A stretch of DNA of 64,000 nucleotides from Gymnopilus junonius (taxonomy: Eukaryota > Basidiomycota > Agaricomycetes > Agaricales > Galerinaceae), in the NCBI GenBank assembly GCA_015501075.1, contig JADNYJ010000024.1:124001-188000 (forward strand), in the 5' to 3' direction. The first letter of the stretch is position 1. Each line of letters starts with the position of its first letter. This document shows positions 1-11,175 of the stretch, one piece after another. The notes beneath the pieces were generated by a model, which made no database searches, was not told where the DNA came from, and saw nothing but the letters and a program-made list of their open reading frames with translations. Both the position numbers and the translations under genes were made by a program.

Positions 1-568
1 CTTGAAAAGCCGGACCATGATTCATATGCTAATAACAGATTTCAGCTCGAAGGATTCATGTATTAATCTTGGATTGACCTCAATGTGCGCAAGCTAATAA
101 CAAATTAGAAAAGATCGTTACTCAAGGCCATAGGTAGACGAACTTCGTGACAGAGGGTGCTCATTAACCAGTAATTGGGATAAAACGAGCCATCAGCCCG
201 CCTTAACACGAGCTCTAAAAGAAGGCACGATAAGACTGAAGATATTTTGCTTTGGGTTAGTGAGACGCACCTACAGTCTCCCCATTATTCCAGTTCCTTC
301 CAGCAAAGACGTGGTTGTATTCATACTGCAGCAAAGAAATTCATGAGTACGAGGACTGATTGCGATGGCGTGCATGACTGCCCCTCACCTCTTCAAAGCT
401 ATTAACACCAAATCCATGAGCTTTCATCACAGGTCGAACTTGGGCAGCAAGGGCTCTCAACAACTTGCGCGCCTCTCCTTCCTCCTCTGGGTCCGACCTT
501 AGCGCTGTGATGAAGTTGATGTGTGGATTAGGATTAGTCTCCTTCTCGTTCAGCCTCAGGTGGACCAT
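1..568 (-). CDS. WSS1: WLM-domain (Wss1/SprT-like) metalloprotease, cut by window edge
   Basis: N-terminal part of a WLM-family protease, the family of yeast Wss1, which degrades DNA-protein crosslinks and binds ubiquitin/SUMO. The start is the ATG at 568, beginning MVHLRLNEKETNPNPHINFI as in the family. By eye the exons are 568-389, 325-271, 214-144, 93-79 and 28 to beyond the edge. Spliced, they read through YEYNHVFAGRNWNNGET to the zinc site HELAHIEHMNHGPAF, which has the HExxHxxxxHG signature. The zinc site is assembled from three exons, one only 15 bp long. The rest of the protein lies outside the window. Family assignment is firm; the short exons are inferred from GT/AG sites and the conserved protein. 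Confidence 0.85.
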
Positions 569-993
569 TTGAGTGCAAAAGTATTAAAATTACAATGGAT
601 CTGAAGGGTGGTGGAATTGCTACTCGACTCGAGGGTTAGGTGGTTATAGTACGCTTAGCGGTTCGCAAACGCGTATCTCACGTGATTTAAATTGCTGTTC
701 AAATTTGAAAGTGTCCTCCAATTTGTTTCTAATGAGCGCTCCCGGTCCAGTATGTAGCTGTATATATAGTATAAAGGGACTGTGTAATGGTACAATCAGA
801 AGACATAGCAGGAAGAGATATTAAGTAACAAACATGGAAAGACTACTTAAACAGATACCCAAGCCGAATGAAAGGATAACTATATACAAGAATTGGGGAA
901 GAAATTGGTAAGGTATACGAGAAGGGTATGGATGAGGAAGAAAAAAGTTGAACAGAATGTGCCAAGGAATTGCGAAGGATCTACCACATACAA
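569..993. other. Intergenic: upstream of WLM gene, downstream of F-box gene
   Basis: No coding sequence is recognised. This holds the promoter side of the WLM gene and the 3' side of the F-box gene. A TATA-like AT-rich stretch lies near 757-775, but its orientation and use are unknown. Confidence 0.6.
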
Positions 994-2610
994 TTACCTG
1001 CTGGCGCATAATTTTCTTCTAAAGAAAAAAGTTCTGGGTCGCGTTCTGGTAGGTTTCTTCGCGACTATAATGACCTTTAGGGCCTCTGATCTTCTCGTAG
1101 AATGATTATACGAAAGCTGACTGAGTTCTTGTAGTTTCTCCAAGTCTTTATGCCCATCTAAAATCTTGATATTTCGGAGCGGTGTCCAGGACGAGTTGTC
1201 AGACCCTTCCTGTCGCTGACACCTCGGTAGAGCGAGCCTAGAGTGGACCATACTAGCCAACACGCCCTGGGTGCAAGATACTCGAGTGTCCAGATTGAGG
1301 TCCGCGAGGTTCGGACAGAGAATTTTTTCGTAATTATCTTCAAACGACATGTGCTGATCTACACTTGCATTTCCCATGCTCAAACAGCGTGTCAGAGATC
1401 CCAGTAGCACATCCCCAACCACGATGCCTTCGACAGACAGCTTGACCAGCGAGGCGCTCAGCTGGTGCAGGCACATCAGCAGCGTGTCCTCTGTCATCGG
1501 AGGTGTCACCGACAGGCTAGTAATTGCACATGCTGACCTATCAACGAGGGACAAAAATGCGCTGGGACTCCAAACTTCTGCGGAAGATGAAGCGGATACA
1601 GAAGGATATGGGTGGCCATGAGGCAAAGAGGAGTAGAAATGGGGATGTGGTTGAGCCTGCTTGTCGATGTCGGAATAGATCCGTACTTCGCGTAATGCAG
1701 GTAGTATAAGGTGGTCCAGAATGCTCGTGAGGTCGGAGGATATGTTCAGAGACGTTAATTTGGAGAGGAAAAGTGGGGATCGGGATTGTGGGGTCTGTAA
1801 GAGAGGTTTAGTGATCCGGATGTGTTCTAGGTTGTGGCATTGGTTCAACAACTGCAGATAATCGAGAGTGCCATGTTCCATCGCCAAAGATAGACGAGAA
1901 AGACGATTCAATGGCAGCTCAAGGAGCGTGTCTGTATCTGCGACGTCGTCCACCCAGGTAACTTCACGCAATTTGGGTGCGGAAGAGAGAAGACGGGTGA
2001 TTGGGTATATATTTGTTGTGCTGATATCCCTCGAATGAAATTCGAAGGTAGTCAACTCTGGAACACTATCCTGCGCTAGATCGATGGAATACATTGGCGG
2101 GCAGAGGAGATGCCGAAAGTCGAACCGAACGTGCTTCCAACGCTGGGAATGCCTGCACAGTGCATCGAGTATTTCTTGGTGCCGCTGCTCTCCAAAGTCA
2201 ATAGCAATAGACAGTGTGAGGGGTCTATGGCGAGACCGTGTAAGCCAGGTTTCGGCGGCCGGAATGTCCTCTGCAGCATCCTTGTAATTGATGTGTAGCG
2301 CAGTCCAAAGGTCGGGGACTGAAAGAGCAAGGTTGCGCCATTGAGGTGACACTTGAATGAGGAGGAGAGGTGCTTCTGTGCGACATGGTATGGGATACTG
2401 ATCCAAAGGGATGCAATAGGTGAAGATCTCGGTCAATATCTCGGGTGGAAGAAGCGAGATATAGCATGGCTGAGACGGAGATTGGGCATATATCTCAGGG
2501 TCAATGCGGCCTATGCGGTCGACAAGTTCGTCGACATTAAGATCAAAGGCATGACGCGAAGATTGAGAACGGGAAGATGGAAGCAGGTTGCGCTGAGAAT
2601 GCCCCTTCAT
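994..2610 (-). CDS. F-box protein with leucine-rich C-terminal part
   Basis: A single uninterrupted frame of 538 residues. Residues about 48-100 carry the fungal F-box pattern (LLPPEILTEIFTYCI, then a pattern ending in the W of SPDLWTALHI). It is followed by several hundred residues of irregular Leu-rich segments resembling the degenerate LRR regions of basidiomycete F-box proteins. Such proteins usually act as substrate receptors of SCF ubiquitin ligases; the substrate cannot be predicted. No intron is needed, unlike nearly all neighbours. The start at 2610 is the first ATG before the conserved region; a short upstream exon cannot be excluded. Confidence 0.85.
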   Translation of the reverse strand: MKGHSQRNLLPSSRSQSSRHAFDLNVDELVDRIGRIDPEIYAQSPSQPCYISLLPPEILTEIFTYCIPLDQYPIPCRTEAPLLLIQVSPQWRNLALSVPDLWTALHINYKDAAEDIPAAETWLTRSRHRPLTLSIAIDFGEQRHQEILDALCRHSQRWKHVRFDFRHLLCPPMYSIDLAQDSVPELTTFEFHSRDISTTNIYPITRLLSSAPKLREVTWVDDVADTDTLLELPLNRLSRLSLAMEHGTLDYLQLLNQCHNLEHIRITKPLLQTPQSRSPLFLSKLTSLNISSDLTSILDHLILPALREVRIYSDIDKQAQPHPHFYSSLPHGHPYPSVSASSSAEVWSPSAFLSLVDRSACAITSLSVTPPMTEDTLLMCLHQLSASLVKLSVEGIVVGDVLLGSLTRCLSMGNASVDQHMSFEDNYEKILCPNLADLNLDTRVSCTQGVLASMVHSRLALPRCQRQEGSDNSSWTPLRNIKILDGHKDLEKLQELSQLSYNHSTRRSEALKVIIVAKKPTRTRPRTFFFRRKLCASR

Positions 2611-3609
2611 TGTCTGATAGGTCTTCTACGCCGGCACCAGCGGAACGTTCTTCCTGTGAATGAGAGGGAAAATTTGTGTTAGATGATACTTATACGGGAA
2701 GGAAGGGAAGGTAGCGGACTAGAATAGCAATGGCTTGCTAATAAGCTGAATGCAACGTTGCGTTATGACTTTTGGACCGCTCTTGAAGTTCTAGGCGTCT
2801 CTTGGATATATTTTCTGGTATAAAGAATACATGTTAAGAAAGAGTATGCTCCACGGTAGCTCCGGATATTAAAGATACGTACCTATAGATAACCTTCAGT
2901 GGATATCGGGCACTCTAAATGGTGTGGGGAAGAAGACAAGCCGTGACGGATATCTTTGACTTCCTAGGTCTTCGATCGAAACAATAGTGATGGTGCCCTC
3001 GGCCTACTTCACTATCTTTTCTTCAGGATATACAGGTTCTTTTTCGACAAGGATATTATATTCCCTTCAGTAGATAAAGTATGCCGAGCGCATCGACTAA
3101 ACCAGCTGAGTCCCACGACGAGAGCATGCTCCGTTCCAGTGCAAATAAATTAGTGCCTCTTTTTTTGCTCGTCCCACACACCGGGGGGAGGATTTGTCAC
3201 CCGTTTCTTCTCATAATCCACCCCAGAATGCACGCGTTCAAAGATATATTCTACCTTTACAGCTCCACCCCATATGTGTAAGGTCCGCGACTCCAACGGC
3301 GGCAAAATGTCATAGGCAAAGGGAAAAACCGGTCCGCACGCCATCAGAGGAGGATAATCTACGGCGATAACTGCATTTTCTACGCTCAGTAAAGACCGCC
3401 ACCTACCGCCACCCGAGGTATTGGGGCGGAGATGGCATTGGCCCAACCAATCGATTATCGCGCACGTGTGACGTAGCTCGACGCGGCCCTGTTGGCTCTA
3501 GACGCGTTATCATCCAATTTATTATTCTCGTCCGATCATCAGCGCTGGTCCTTACTTTAATTCCACTTGACTTACACCATCGACTAACCCCATCGCCGAC
3601 AAAGCAAAG
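2611..3609. other. Intergenic, divergent promoters of F-box and PFK genes
   Basis: About 1 kb between divergently transcribed genes. The small open frames here show no family resemblance or splicing logic. The stretch just before 3610 is CT/CA-rich, as expected for a strongly expressed fungal promoter and 5' leader. No RNA gene was seen. Confidence 0.6.
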
Positions 3610-6600
3610 ATGAAGGTCGCCGTCCTCACATCTGGTGGCGACAGCGCAGGCATGAACGCCGTCGTGCGTTCGATCGTCAAATGTGGCATTCTCAAGTAAT
3701 GTGTTTCAACCCTCAACCCGCTTAATATTTTAACACGAAAAACATGCTAGAGGATGTGAAATGTGGATTGTCCGTGAAGGATACGAAGGGTTAGTTCGAG
3801 GAAACGAAGAACAACCAGCTCCAGTCCAGAATGAACAAAACGATGATTCGACGCAAGCCGTGTCTGAAGAGAATGCGGACACCACTTCGCAGCAACAGTG
3901 CGATCCAAACTTGCTACACAATTTGCGCTTTGGTGATGGTCAACTGCTACGTGATTGGACTGCAGAGTACGTTGGGGGACGAACATTGAAAGGAAGGTAT
4001 ATCGTTCGAGTAGGTTGGGATGATGTACGCGGCTGGTTCTCTGAGGTGCGTCATTCCAACGAGCAACTACACGTTTTATTTGCTAAAATGTCTTTCTTTC
4101 ATTACTCAATAGGGTGGTACTCTCATCGGAACTGCACGATCTGCTGCTTTTCGGACGCCAGAGGGACGAAGCGCGGCGGCTTTCAACCTCGTCAAAGAAG
4201 GCATTGACGGCCTCGTCGTCTGCGGTGGTGATGGTTCACTCACTGGAGCCGATCTCTTTAGATCAGAATGGCCAAGTCTTATCCAAAATCTCCACGCTCA
4301 AAGTAAGTTATCATTCCATCGGGAGCCGTTAAACGAATAACAATGAATTCCATAGATTTGATTACCGATGAGCAGTTAGCAGCCCATTCCCATCTCAAGC
4401 TCGTTGGCCTCGTCGGCTCTATAGACAACGACATGGCCTTGACCGACATGACGATTGGAGCACCGACTGCACTGCACCGCATCTGCGAGTCCATTGATAA
4501 TATCAACACAACCGCATACAGCCATTCTCGCGCATTCGTTGTTGAAGTCATGGGTCGTGATTGTGGTTGGCTTGCTTTGTGGGCAGGCGTGGCGTGGGTC
4601 ATCTTGTTTATGATGAGAGCATTGATATTAAAATATCCTTTGATAGAATTGGCGCCGACTTTATCTTCATTCCAGAAAAACCGCCTTCGGAAATGCCTTG
4701 GGAGGACCATATGTGTACAGAAATTCGCCGCGTCAGTGTTCTTTCCAATTTGCCTGACAGCTTCAATGCTGACTCCACAGGCCATTCTAGCATCGTGAAG
4801 TGGGCAAACGCAAAACCATTGTCATCGTTGCGGAAGGTGCTCACGACAAAGAGCTTAATCCCATTCGCGCAGAATACATAAAAGATATACTCACTGAGCG
4901 CCTTGGGCTTGACAGCCGCGTAACGACGTTAGGTCATACACAAAGAGGAGGCCGGCCATGCGCCGCTGATAGAATTTTGGTGGGTCCCATTTACATTTTT
5001 ATGCTTCAACCAGCTCATGCTAGGGGTAGCCAACGTTGCAAGGTGTAGAGGCTATCGATGCCTTGTTGTCTGCACGAGCAGACACCCCGACATACATGAT
5101 CGGTGTTCAAGAAAATAAAATCACTCGCGTCCCATTAGTGGATGCTGTTCGAGCGGTACTTCACTTTTCGTCATTTCCGTATGCCTCGGCTTAGGCGCGA
5201 TGTACAGACAAAAGACGTTGCAAAGGCCATCAAAGCCAAAGACTTTGATAAGGCCTCGGAGCTCCGAGGTCCCGAATTCCTGGAGATGTTGGATGGATTC
5301 AACGCAACATCCGGTCTGAAGGATGAGAAGGATAAACTGCCCAAGCATCAGGTGGGTGACCTGACATGCCAATTAAAAAAATGTGTGATTAACATCGTTT
5401 CATAGAGGATGCGTGTAGGGATCATCCAGTGAGGCCTACTGCTGATATATTTTCGTGAGCTTGGTGACTGACGTGCGACTAGCATGGGTGCTCCAGCCGG
5501 TGGGATGAATGCTGCTACAAGAGCTGCTGTGCGTTATTGCATCAAACAAGGCCATACTGCGCTGGCTGTTCACAATGGCTTCCGTGGGTTACTGGACGAC
5601 AACGTCTATGAACTGACATGGCTTGGGGTTGACGCCTGGATGGCCAGAGGAGGATCTGAGCTTGGCACAAACCGAGCGCTGCCTTCTATTGATATTGGAG
5701 GGATTGCGGCCAAATTCCAGATGCACCGATTTGATGCAGTGTTACTGATCGGAGGCTTTGAAGGCTTCAGTGCATTGTTACAGTTGGAGGAAGGCCGTCA
5801 GCATTATCCTGCGTTCCACATACCGATGGTGCACTTGCCGGCAACGATTAGCAACAATGTACCCATGACAGACTACAGTCTTGGCAGTGACACGAGTTTG
5901 AATGCGCTTGTAGACGCTTGCGACGCCATCAAACAAAGCGCCAGCGCCAGCAGAGACCGAGTGTTTGTGGTCGAGACTCAAGGTGGAAAGTGCGGTTATC
6001 TAGCTGCGATGGGTGCGCTTGCTGTGAGTGTCCCGATCCAATTTGCTTACTGCCGATGATTGAAAGCACGCGATTAGTCCGGTGCAAGTCTGGTGTACAC
6101 ACCCGAAGTCGGCATGACATTGGACATGTTGCGGAAGGATGTGCGGTACTTGAAGACAAGATACAGCCTGGACGTGCCGGGAAAGAGTGAAGGGCGGCTT
6201 GTGATCAGGTATGATTGCAGAGTCGGCTTGGTGTGCATGTTACTTATTGAGTACAGAAACGAAGCAGCATCGCAGGTGTACACGACTTCTGTTTTGACCA
6301 AGATGCTGATTGAGGAGGGAGGAACGCTGTTCGACGCTCGATCGGCATCTCTCGGGCACACTCTGCAGGGGGGGATTCCGTCACCGACGGATCGAGCACG
6401 AGGAGCACGGCTGTCGCTTCGGTGCATGGCGTTTTTGGAACAACACCACGTCGAGCTTTCGCACAAGGCACACAAGGCGCGGCAGGCGGGAGCAGAGACG
6501 GCAGCGGTGATCACGATCCAGGCGAGCGAGGTGAAGTGGGTGGCGGTGCAGGAGATGGTGAAGCATGCGGACATGACGAACCGACGGGGAAAGACAAACT

Positions 6601-6665
6601 GGTGGGGACCTGTGAAGGATCTGGCAGAGGAGCTGGCGGGGAGACCACAGTTCTTGGGCGACTAA
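3610..6665 (+). CDS. PFK1: ATP-dependent 6-phosphofructokinase
   Basis: Phosphorylates fructose 6-phosphate to the 1,6-bisphosphate, the committed step of glycolysis (cytosol). Twelve exons by eye: 3610-3695, 3751-4045, 4113-4302, 4356-4593, 4647-4731, 4791-4979, 5030-5155, 5208-5351, 5406-5428, 5483-6023, 6078-6208 and 6257-6665. They sum to exactly 819 codons (818 aa). The N-terminal half has [32 protein letters not shown] with the catalytic Asp, and [10 protein letters not shown]. The C-terminal half is the duplicated regulatory half ([41 protein letters not shown]). The protein starts directly at the catalytic fold and lacks the roughly 200-residue N-terminal extension of yeast Pfk1. Exon 9 is only 23 bp. 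No frame break in any exon. Confidence 0.96.
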
Positions 6666-6764
6666 AGATAGATTGTTGAATAGACAGAGCGTGGGAACGA
6701 ACGAGCGGGTTGTGTTTTGTGTTTTGCTGTGTTGACCTGAGCCTGCACTTTCATCGCTGCAATC

Positions 6765-8199
6765 ATGGTAGCCCGTCCGCCGTTGCCTGTCCGACATGCA
6801 AACCCAAACATAAGCGAACACCGTAAGAGAGCTCTGCATTTGTCAGACTAGCAGCTCATGTCGCCCAGTCCTTGCCCCCAGTCTCCCCCCGGTCAAATAC
6901 CAGATCCTCAACTGTCAGGGCAAAGACATCCTCGTATGTCCCTCGCTTCACTGCCCCGCACTCACCTCACTCTCCCCAGGTCGGAAGGCTCAAAATAGAG
7001 ACCCCAACCGTATGCCCCTCTTCCCCCTCCTCTATCAATCTCACACACCCCTTCACCAGGATACCGGCCATGCCTTTATCTTGCGCAGATTCGACACAGG
7101 CGCCGTCAGTCTCACCACCATGTTCCGAGCCGCGTTTCCCCTCGCCAGCGAACACGATGAGAAGCTCGAGATCCAGTGGGTCAAGGACAATTACGATCTC
7201 ACCGGCAACAACGGCTCCTCCAAGGACACCCAGATCACCCGTCTTGCTGGGACATGGGTCAGTCCGCAGCTCGCCCTCGAGCTCGGAAAGGCCTATGCCC
7301 TCGGCTCCATCATCAATGCCGTCGTCGAGGCCGTTCCCGATCCCCAGGCATCATACAGGAGGTCGGGCAAAGCGGCAGCAGCGGCCACAGCGGCCTCGGT
7401 CAACAGCAGCAGTATAGTCACTACCGCTACCACCAATGGCACTGGGTCTGTCACTACCACTTCGATAGGAGAGCACATGTCTGTCGTCGTGTCAAAGCCA
7501 CCCTCCGCTGCAAAGTCTCTCCCAACCCCTTCTCCGACTTCCACGGCACCCCCGACCAAGCGCCGGAAGGAGTCCACGCCTGAACCTGCGCCTTCAAGCG
7601 CCAAGCCACCTTCTCGATCGTCTCCGGGGCCTGCGAAGACTGTGCCACTTCGACGATCTACGCGCACCAAGAGTCCTGCACCTCGATCCTCAGCCGGCTC
7701 TGTCGCACCGCTCACGACCCTTCGCACCCCCAAAGCAACCCGTTCCAAAGCTCCTCTTTCAACATCGTCAAAGACACCAGCCGAATCTGATTTGGCTTCC
7801 GTAGATGAAGAAAGCCAATCTGTCCAGGACAACGTGGCGGACGAACTTCACAAAGAAGACATCCAAGAGCAGAAAAAGTTGATCCAAGATCTCAAAGCGA
7901 AACGAGAAGCGGCCTTGTCGACTGAAGAGAACCTTGTTGCGGAATCGTCGTTCAAGAAGAGGGAGCGCGAAGATGAAGATAAACCGTTGCAGTTCGACTT
8001 CAAGGAGCCTGAGACGGAAGAACGAGCCATTGCCAGTAATAGACGTGTCACTCGATTCAACTTGGAGCCTAGGACAAAGTCTGCGGCCTGGGGAATCGCT
8101 GCCTTTGCTTTTGCTGTCGGAGCCATGTGAGTCTCGACTTTGCGCGGCGCGTGTCTTGTTTGCTGATGAACGTCCAGTTACCTACCAAGCCTCTTCTAG
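6765..8199 (+). CDS. bqt4: Bqt4-like APSES/KilA-N protein, tail-anchored to the nuclear envelope
   Basis: Five exons: 6765-6822, 6869-6933, 6980-7009, 7060-8126 and 8178-8199; together 413 residues. The N-terminal third is an APSES/KilA-N fold (VKYQILNCQGKDIL, HAFILRRFDTGAVSLTTMFR, TWVSPQLALELGKAYALG). Then comes a long Ser/Pro/Ala/Thr-rich disordered region with basic patches, a charged helical stretch near residues 270-330, and a C-terminal hydrophobic helix (AAWGIAAFAFAVGA, then IYLPSLF). This is the plan of fission-yeast Bqt4, which anchors telomeres to the inner nuclear membrane. The last exon supplies only seven residues and completes the membrane helix. An APSES transcription factor is less likely because of the tail anchor. 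The exon 2 acceptor was chosen to give a normal 46-nt intron. Confidence 0.82.
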
Positions 8200-8717
8200 T
8201 ATTTATTGAGGCTTATTCTACGGCTTTCCACTGTCATTTTGTCCTTCTTTATTTTCCACCACATTATCTGCTTGTTTGGGCCATGTCATCTATCCTCCGT
8301 TATTATTACATTCCATAAAGCATCAGTAATTCGACTCTTGTACATCACGTCCACGGCACCACGAACCGTTCAATTTGTTTGGCGATACACCAAGTTCAAG
8401 ACGGGTGTCCTCTATACATGACATTTCATGATCAAATCCTCGGTCCTATCTGAATTTTTTTTTACTTTACATTATGGATTGCCTTCATCCCTTCTGTTGT
8501 TATTCTCTGTCTCCAGCTCTTTGCGGGTGTATGTACTACTGTCGATGAACCTTCTTGTTGTTTGCTCTCTTCCCCTTTTCCTTTCATACAATGTATATGA
8601 TTTAAACCTCCAATCCTTTTTCATTCATTCATAGGGGTCGATTAAAGCAAGTGCGTAAGTCAGTAATTTATCTCCATATTAAATACTCAATAGATGCTCA
8701 GGTTACTTGTACGTATT
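8200..8717. other. Convergent 3' intergenic region
   Basis: AT-rich region between the 3' ends of the Bqt4-like gene (+) and the paraoxonase-like gene (-). No coding sequence is recognised; presumably 3' UTRs and polyadenylation signals. Confidence 0.6.
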
Positions 8718-10169
8718 TCAGTTCTTGCCCGAGCTAGGCTTGCAAACCAACAAACCCCCATCAGCATAGAGTCCCGACATATAAAAGTTGCCGGTTTGAG
8801 GGTCCTTCAGACCAGTGGTCGAGACAGGGAATCCACCCTTCTCTTCATCGCCGCTGCTCTGGAACAGCGTCTTCATAGTCCATCCAACACCGTCCGATGT
8901 CAGCTTACTGCTGATCGACACCGGGGCTTCCAAGTCGAATTCGACGCTCGTTTCGTTCTTCTCTGCTTGTGGGACGATGGCAATCACCCATGATGCGGCT
9001 ACTGCACCTGTTTTGTTTGCTGCGACTGCTGTGATATCAGGAAAGTTGGGATGGCCTGCAACGATGATCTCTTCCCCCGAGCCCCCATTGAAGGGTTCTG
9101 TGAAATGAATGTTGTCGGGTGAGAAAGGCACAGTGGCGCTGTACTTTTGACGGATCAAGGCGTTAGTCGCTGGATCGCGTTCGTAGATCAAAACTTGGCT
9201 AGAGAAGTTGATACGATTGCGACCTCCTTTCCGGAGATGAAACGGCCACGCCATTTGGGAAGGGGACGAACAGCTTGGCAAAAGTTGCGCTGGCTATGGC
9301 ATCTGGCCCTTTGTGCGTTGGAGGGTTGAGTGTAACATGCGAGACGAATGCGAGCGGGAGACCCAACACGGACTCGATGACTGGAAGGAAATTACCAACA
9401 ACCGGAGGCGACGTGTGATGAAATGATCGTTTGTGACGTAGAACGCGTCAGGAGAAGTGAGAGCGAGGCCATTCGCAGATAAGGAGTGGAATGAGCTGAT
9501 GGTGCGGACGTGCTCTGCCTCTGTAGGTGTCGCCGGGTTTATGGTAAAGTGCTCGATGACAGTCCTCTCGCGAGCGTGGTTAATAGCATAGAGATTAGAA
9601 GGCTGTCCTGCAAGGGATGGCCAAATTGCAATTCCCAATGGATGGAAGTCATGACCTTCTGGATAGTTTTTGAACGTAATGCGATGTGCCTTGTCAGCAG
9701 CAACTTTGGAGGCAAGATACTTGCTATCGTTTCCATCACTTGCATTGCGTGATGGAACATAAAGCCACAATCCACCGCGAGGATTAGGATCCTTGAGAGG
9801 ACCCATAACCGTGTTCCATGCCTTTCGTCCTGGGTCGCAACTTGCGATCACAGGACGTTCAATAACTTTACCATGGTCATCATGTAATTCCCAGAACGTC
9901 GCGTCCTCGCAGGAGCTCAAGCTCTCTGCCCGGTTATCTGCATCGATGCCGCCGACTGGCTTGCAATCTGACGCGTAATCTCCGTTGGCTATATAGCCAA
10001 GCGGGAACGAAGACCGCACTAGAATGCAGTTTTTAATAAGGGCACCACTGCGATACCATATTACACCCTAAGCAAATGAGGTTTTGAGCTCCGTGTTCGA
10101 GACCACAAGCACGAAAGGGCAGCTCACCAAAATCAGTGCGACCCAAGTCAAAGTCCGAGCCAAACCCAT
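8718..10169 (-). CDS. Paraoxonase/arylesterase-like protein, three apparent 1-base frame breaks
   Basis: Six-bladed propeller esterase/lactonase of the PON/SMP-30 group. Exon 1 (10169-10128) encodes MGLARTLTWVALIL, the start of an uncleaved N-terminal membrane anchor. Exon 2 (10067-8718) gives about 450 further residues with family landmarks (NHARERTVIEHF, AFYVTNDHF, SQVLIYERDPATNAL, EIIVAGHPNFPDI). The frame breaks three times, near 9405, 9234 and 9198. Each is repaired in principle by one extra base in a short C run on the coding strand, and the third returns to the original frame. Adding three bases gives 465 codons, a normal length. Either recent decay or assembly under-calling. Substrate unknown. 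Confidence 0.8.
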
Positions 10170-11175
10170 TTCGATTACTTGGAAAATATCGTCAGTAAAC
10201 ACTCCTTTGCTACTAGATGGCGGAGGTAAGAGGACAAAGAAGGCTGTAATAGGCAGGGTCAACACGCCGTCGCTGCCTCAATATATATTGGGTAACACGA
10301 AACAATCGTAAACCTATCCGTGAGATATCCTGAAGATTCCATTACGCGGTGTTGATGAATGCATACAGAGACTTAAAAAGGAGCAGGCCTGCAAGGAGTA
10401 GAAAAGGGTTGTTTCTGCGAGGTAGAACTTCAGTTGAAGGACAGGAGTTGTTAGGAGTACTGGGCATCAAGGTGCATGCGGGAGTGCTCAGTCAGACTCG
10501 CGCTACATAAAAAGGAGCTCAGCTTGAAACCGGATGTAATCATGTACAGCCGTCTATCGACCGATGACGCGACCAGATCCATGGCCAGCAGGCCTTGACC
10601 TGCGACGATGAAAATAAATGAACGCGGTGTCATTCTGACTCTAGTAAGAAACTGTCTCCAGCCATATTAAGTAAGGTCAATCGTTCAAGAATTGTACAGG
10701 GGATATGTTGTCGCTGGATATCATGAGAGAACACGATGATGCGATCAGCGGTTGTGAAGCCATGCGAACGCGCACGAAAGCCACCAAATGTTCACATGCG
10801 AGCTAATCACTAAAATGTTGGTCTCAATTTCAAATATGTATCCCCATTACGATCGCATAGAAAAGCTTTTTCCATCTTAACAAGCTTTGTGCTCCACCGC
10901 GGCATCAATGTTCATCTCACCAACAGCCTTCTTCTAAGATTTTCTGGGCTCTAACCTAACCTGGAGACTGCGGGGGCTTCTATGCTGTTGCCTCTTCTTG
11001 TTGTCTTCTTTGAAGGTTCTTATACCCTCTTCGACTAGGCTCTGTTTCCGAGAGCGAACGCTTTGGAATTGCGTTAAATCTGACCTCCCAGAAGATGGCA
11101 ACTTTAGAATTGTTCGACATACAGGAAACCTTCGGTGTGTGGATGCCGAAATAAGTACTTTGCAGGCAGGCATTT
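10170..11175. other. Intergenic, no gene recognised
   Basis: About 1 kb between the divergent paraoxonase-like and DUF6534 genes. Small frames (for example 10451-10633, minus) show no family resemblance. A short first exon of the DUF6534 gene may lie in its right part. Confidence 0.5.

Noticed and set aside
2353..2682. 109-codon plus-strand frame opposite the F-box gene
   Set aside because: Antisense shadow of the conserved F-box coding region.
6841..6900. A further missing base in the C run of Bqt4-like exon 2
   Set aside because: A downstream acceptor (after GTCGCCCAG) gives a normal intron and keeps the frame without assuming an error.
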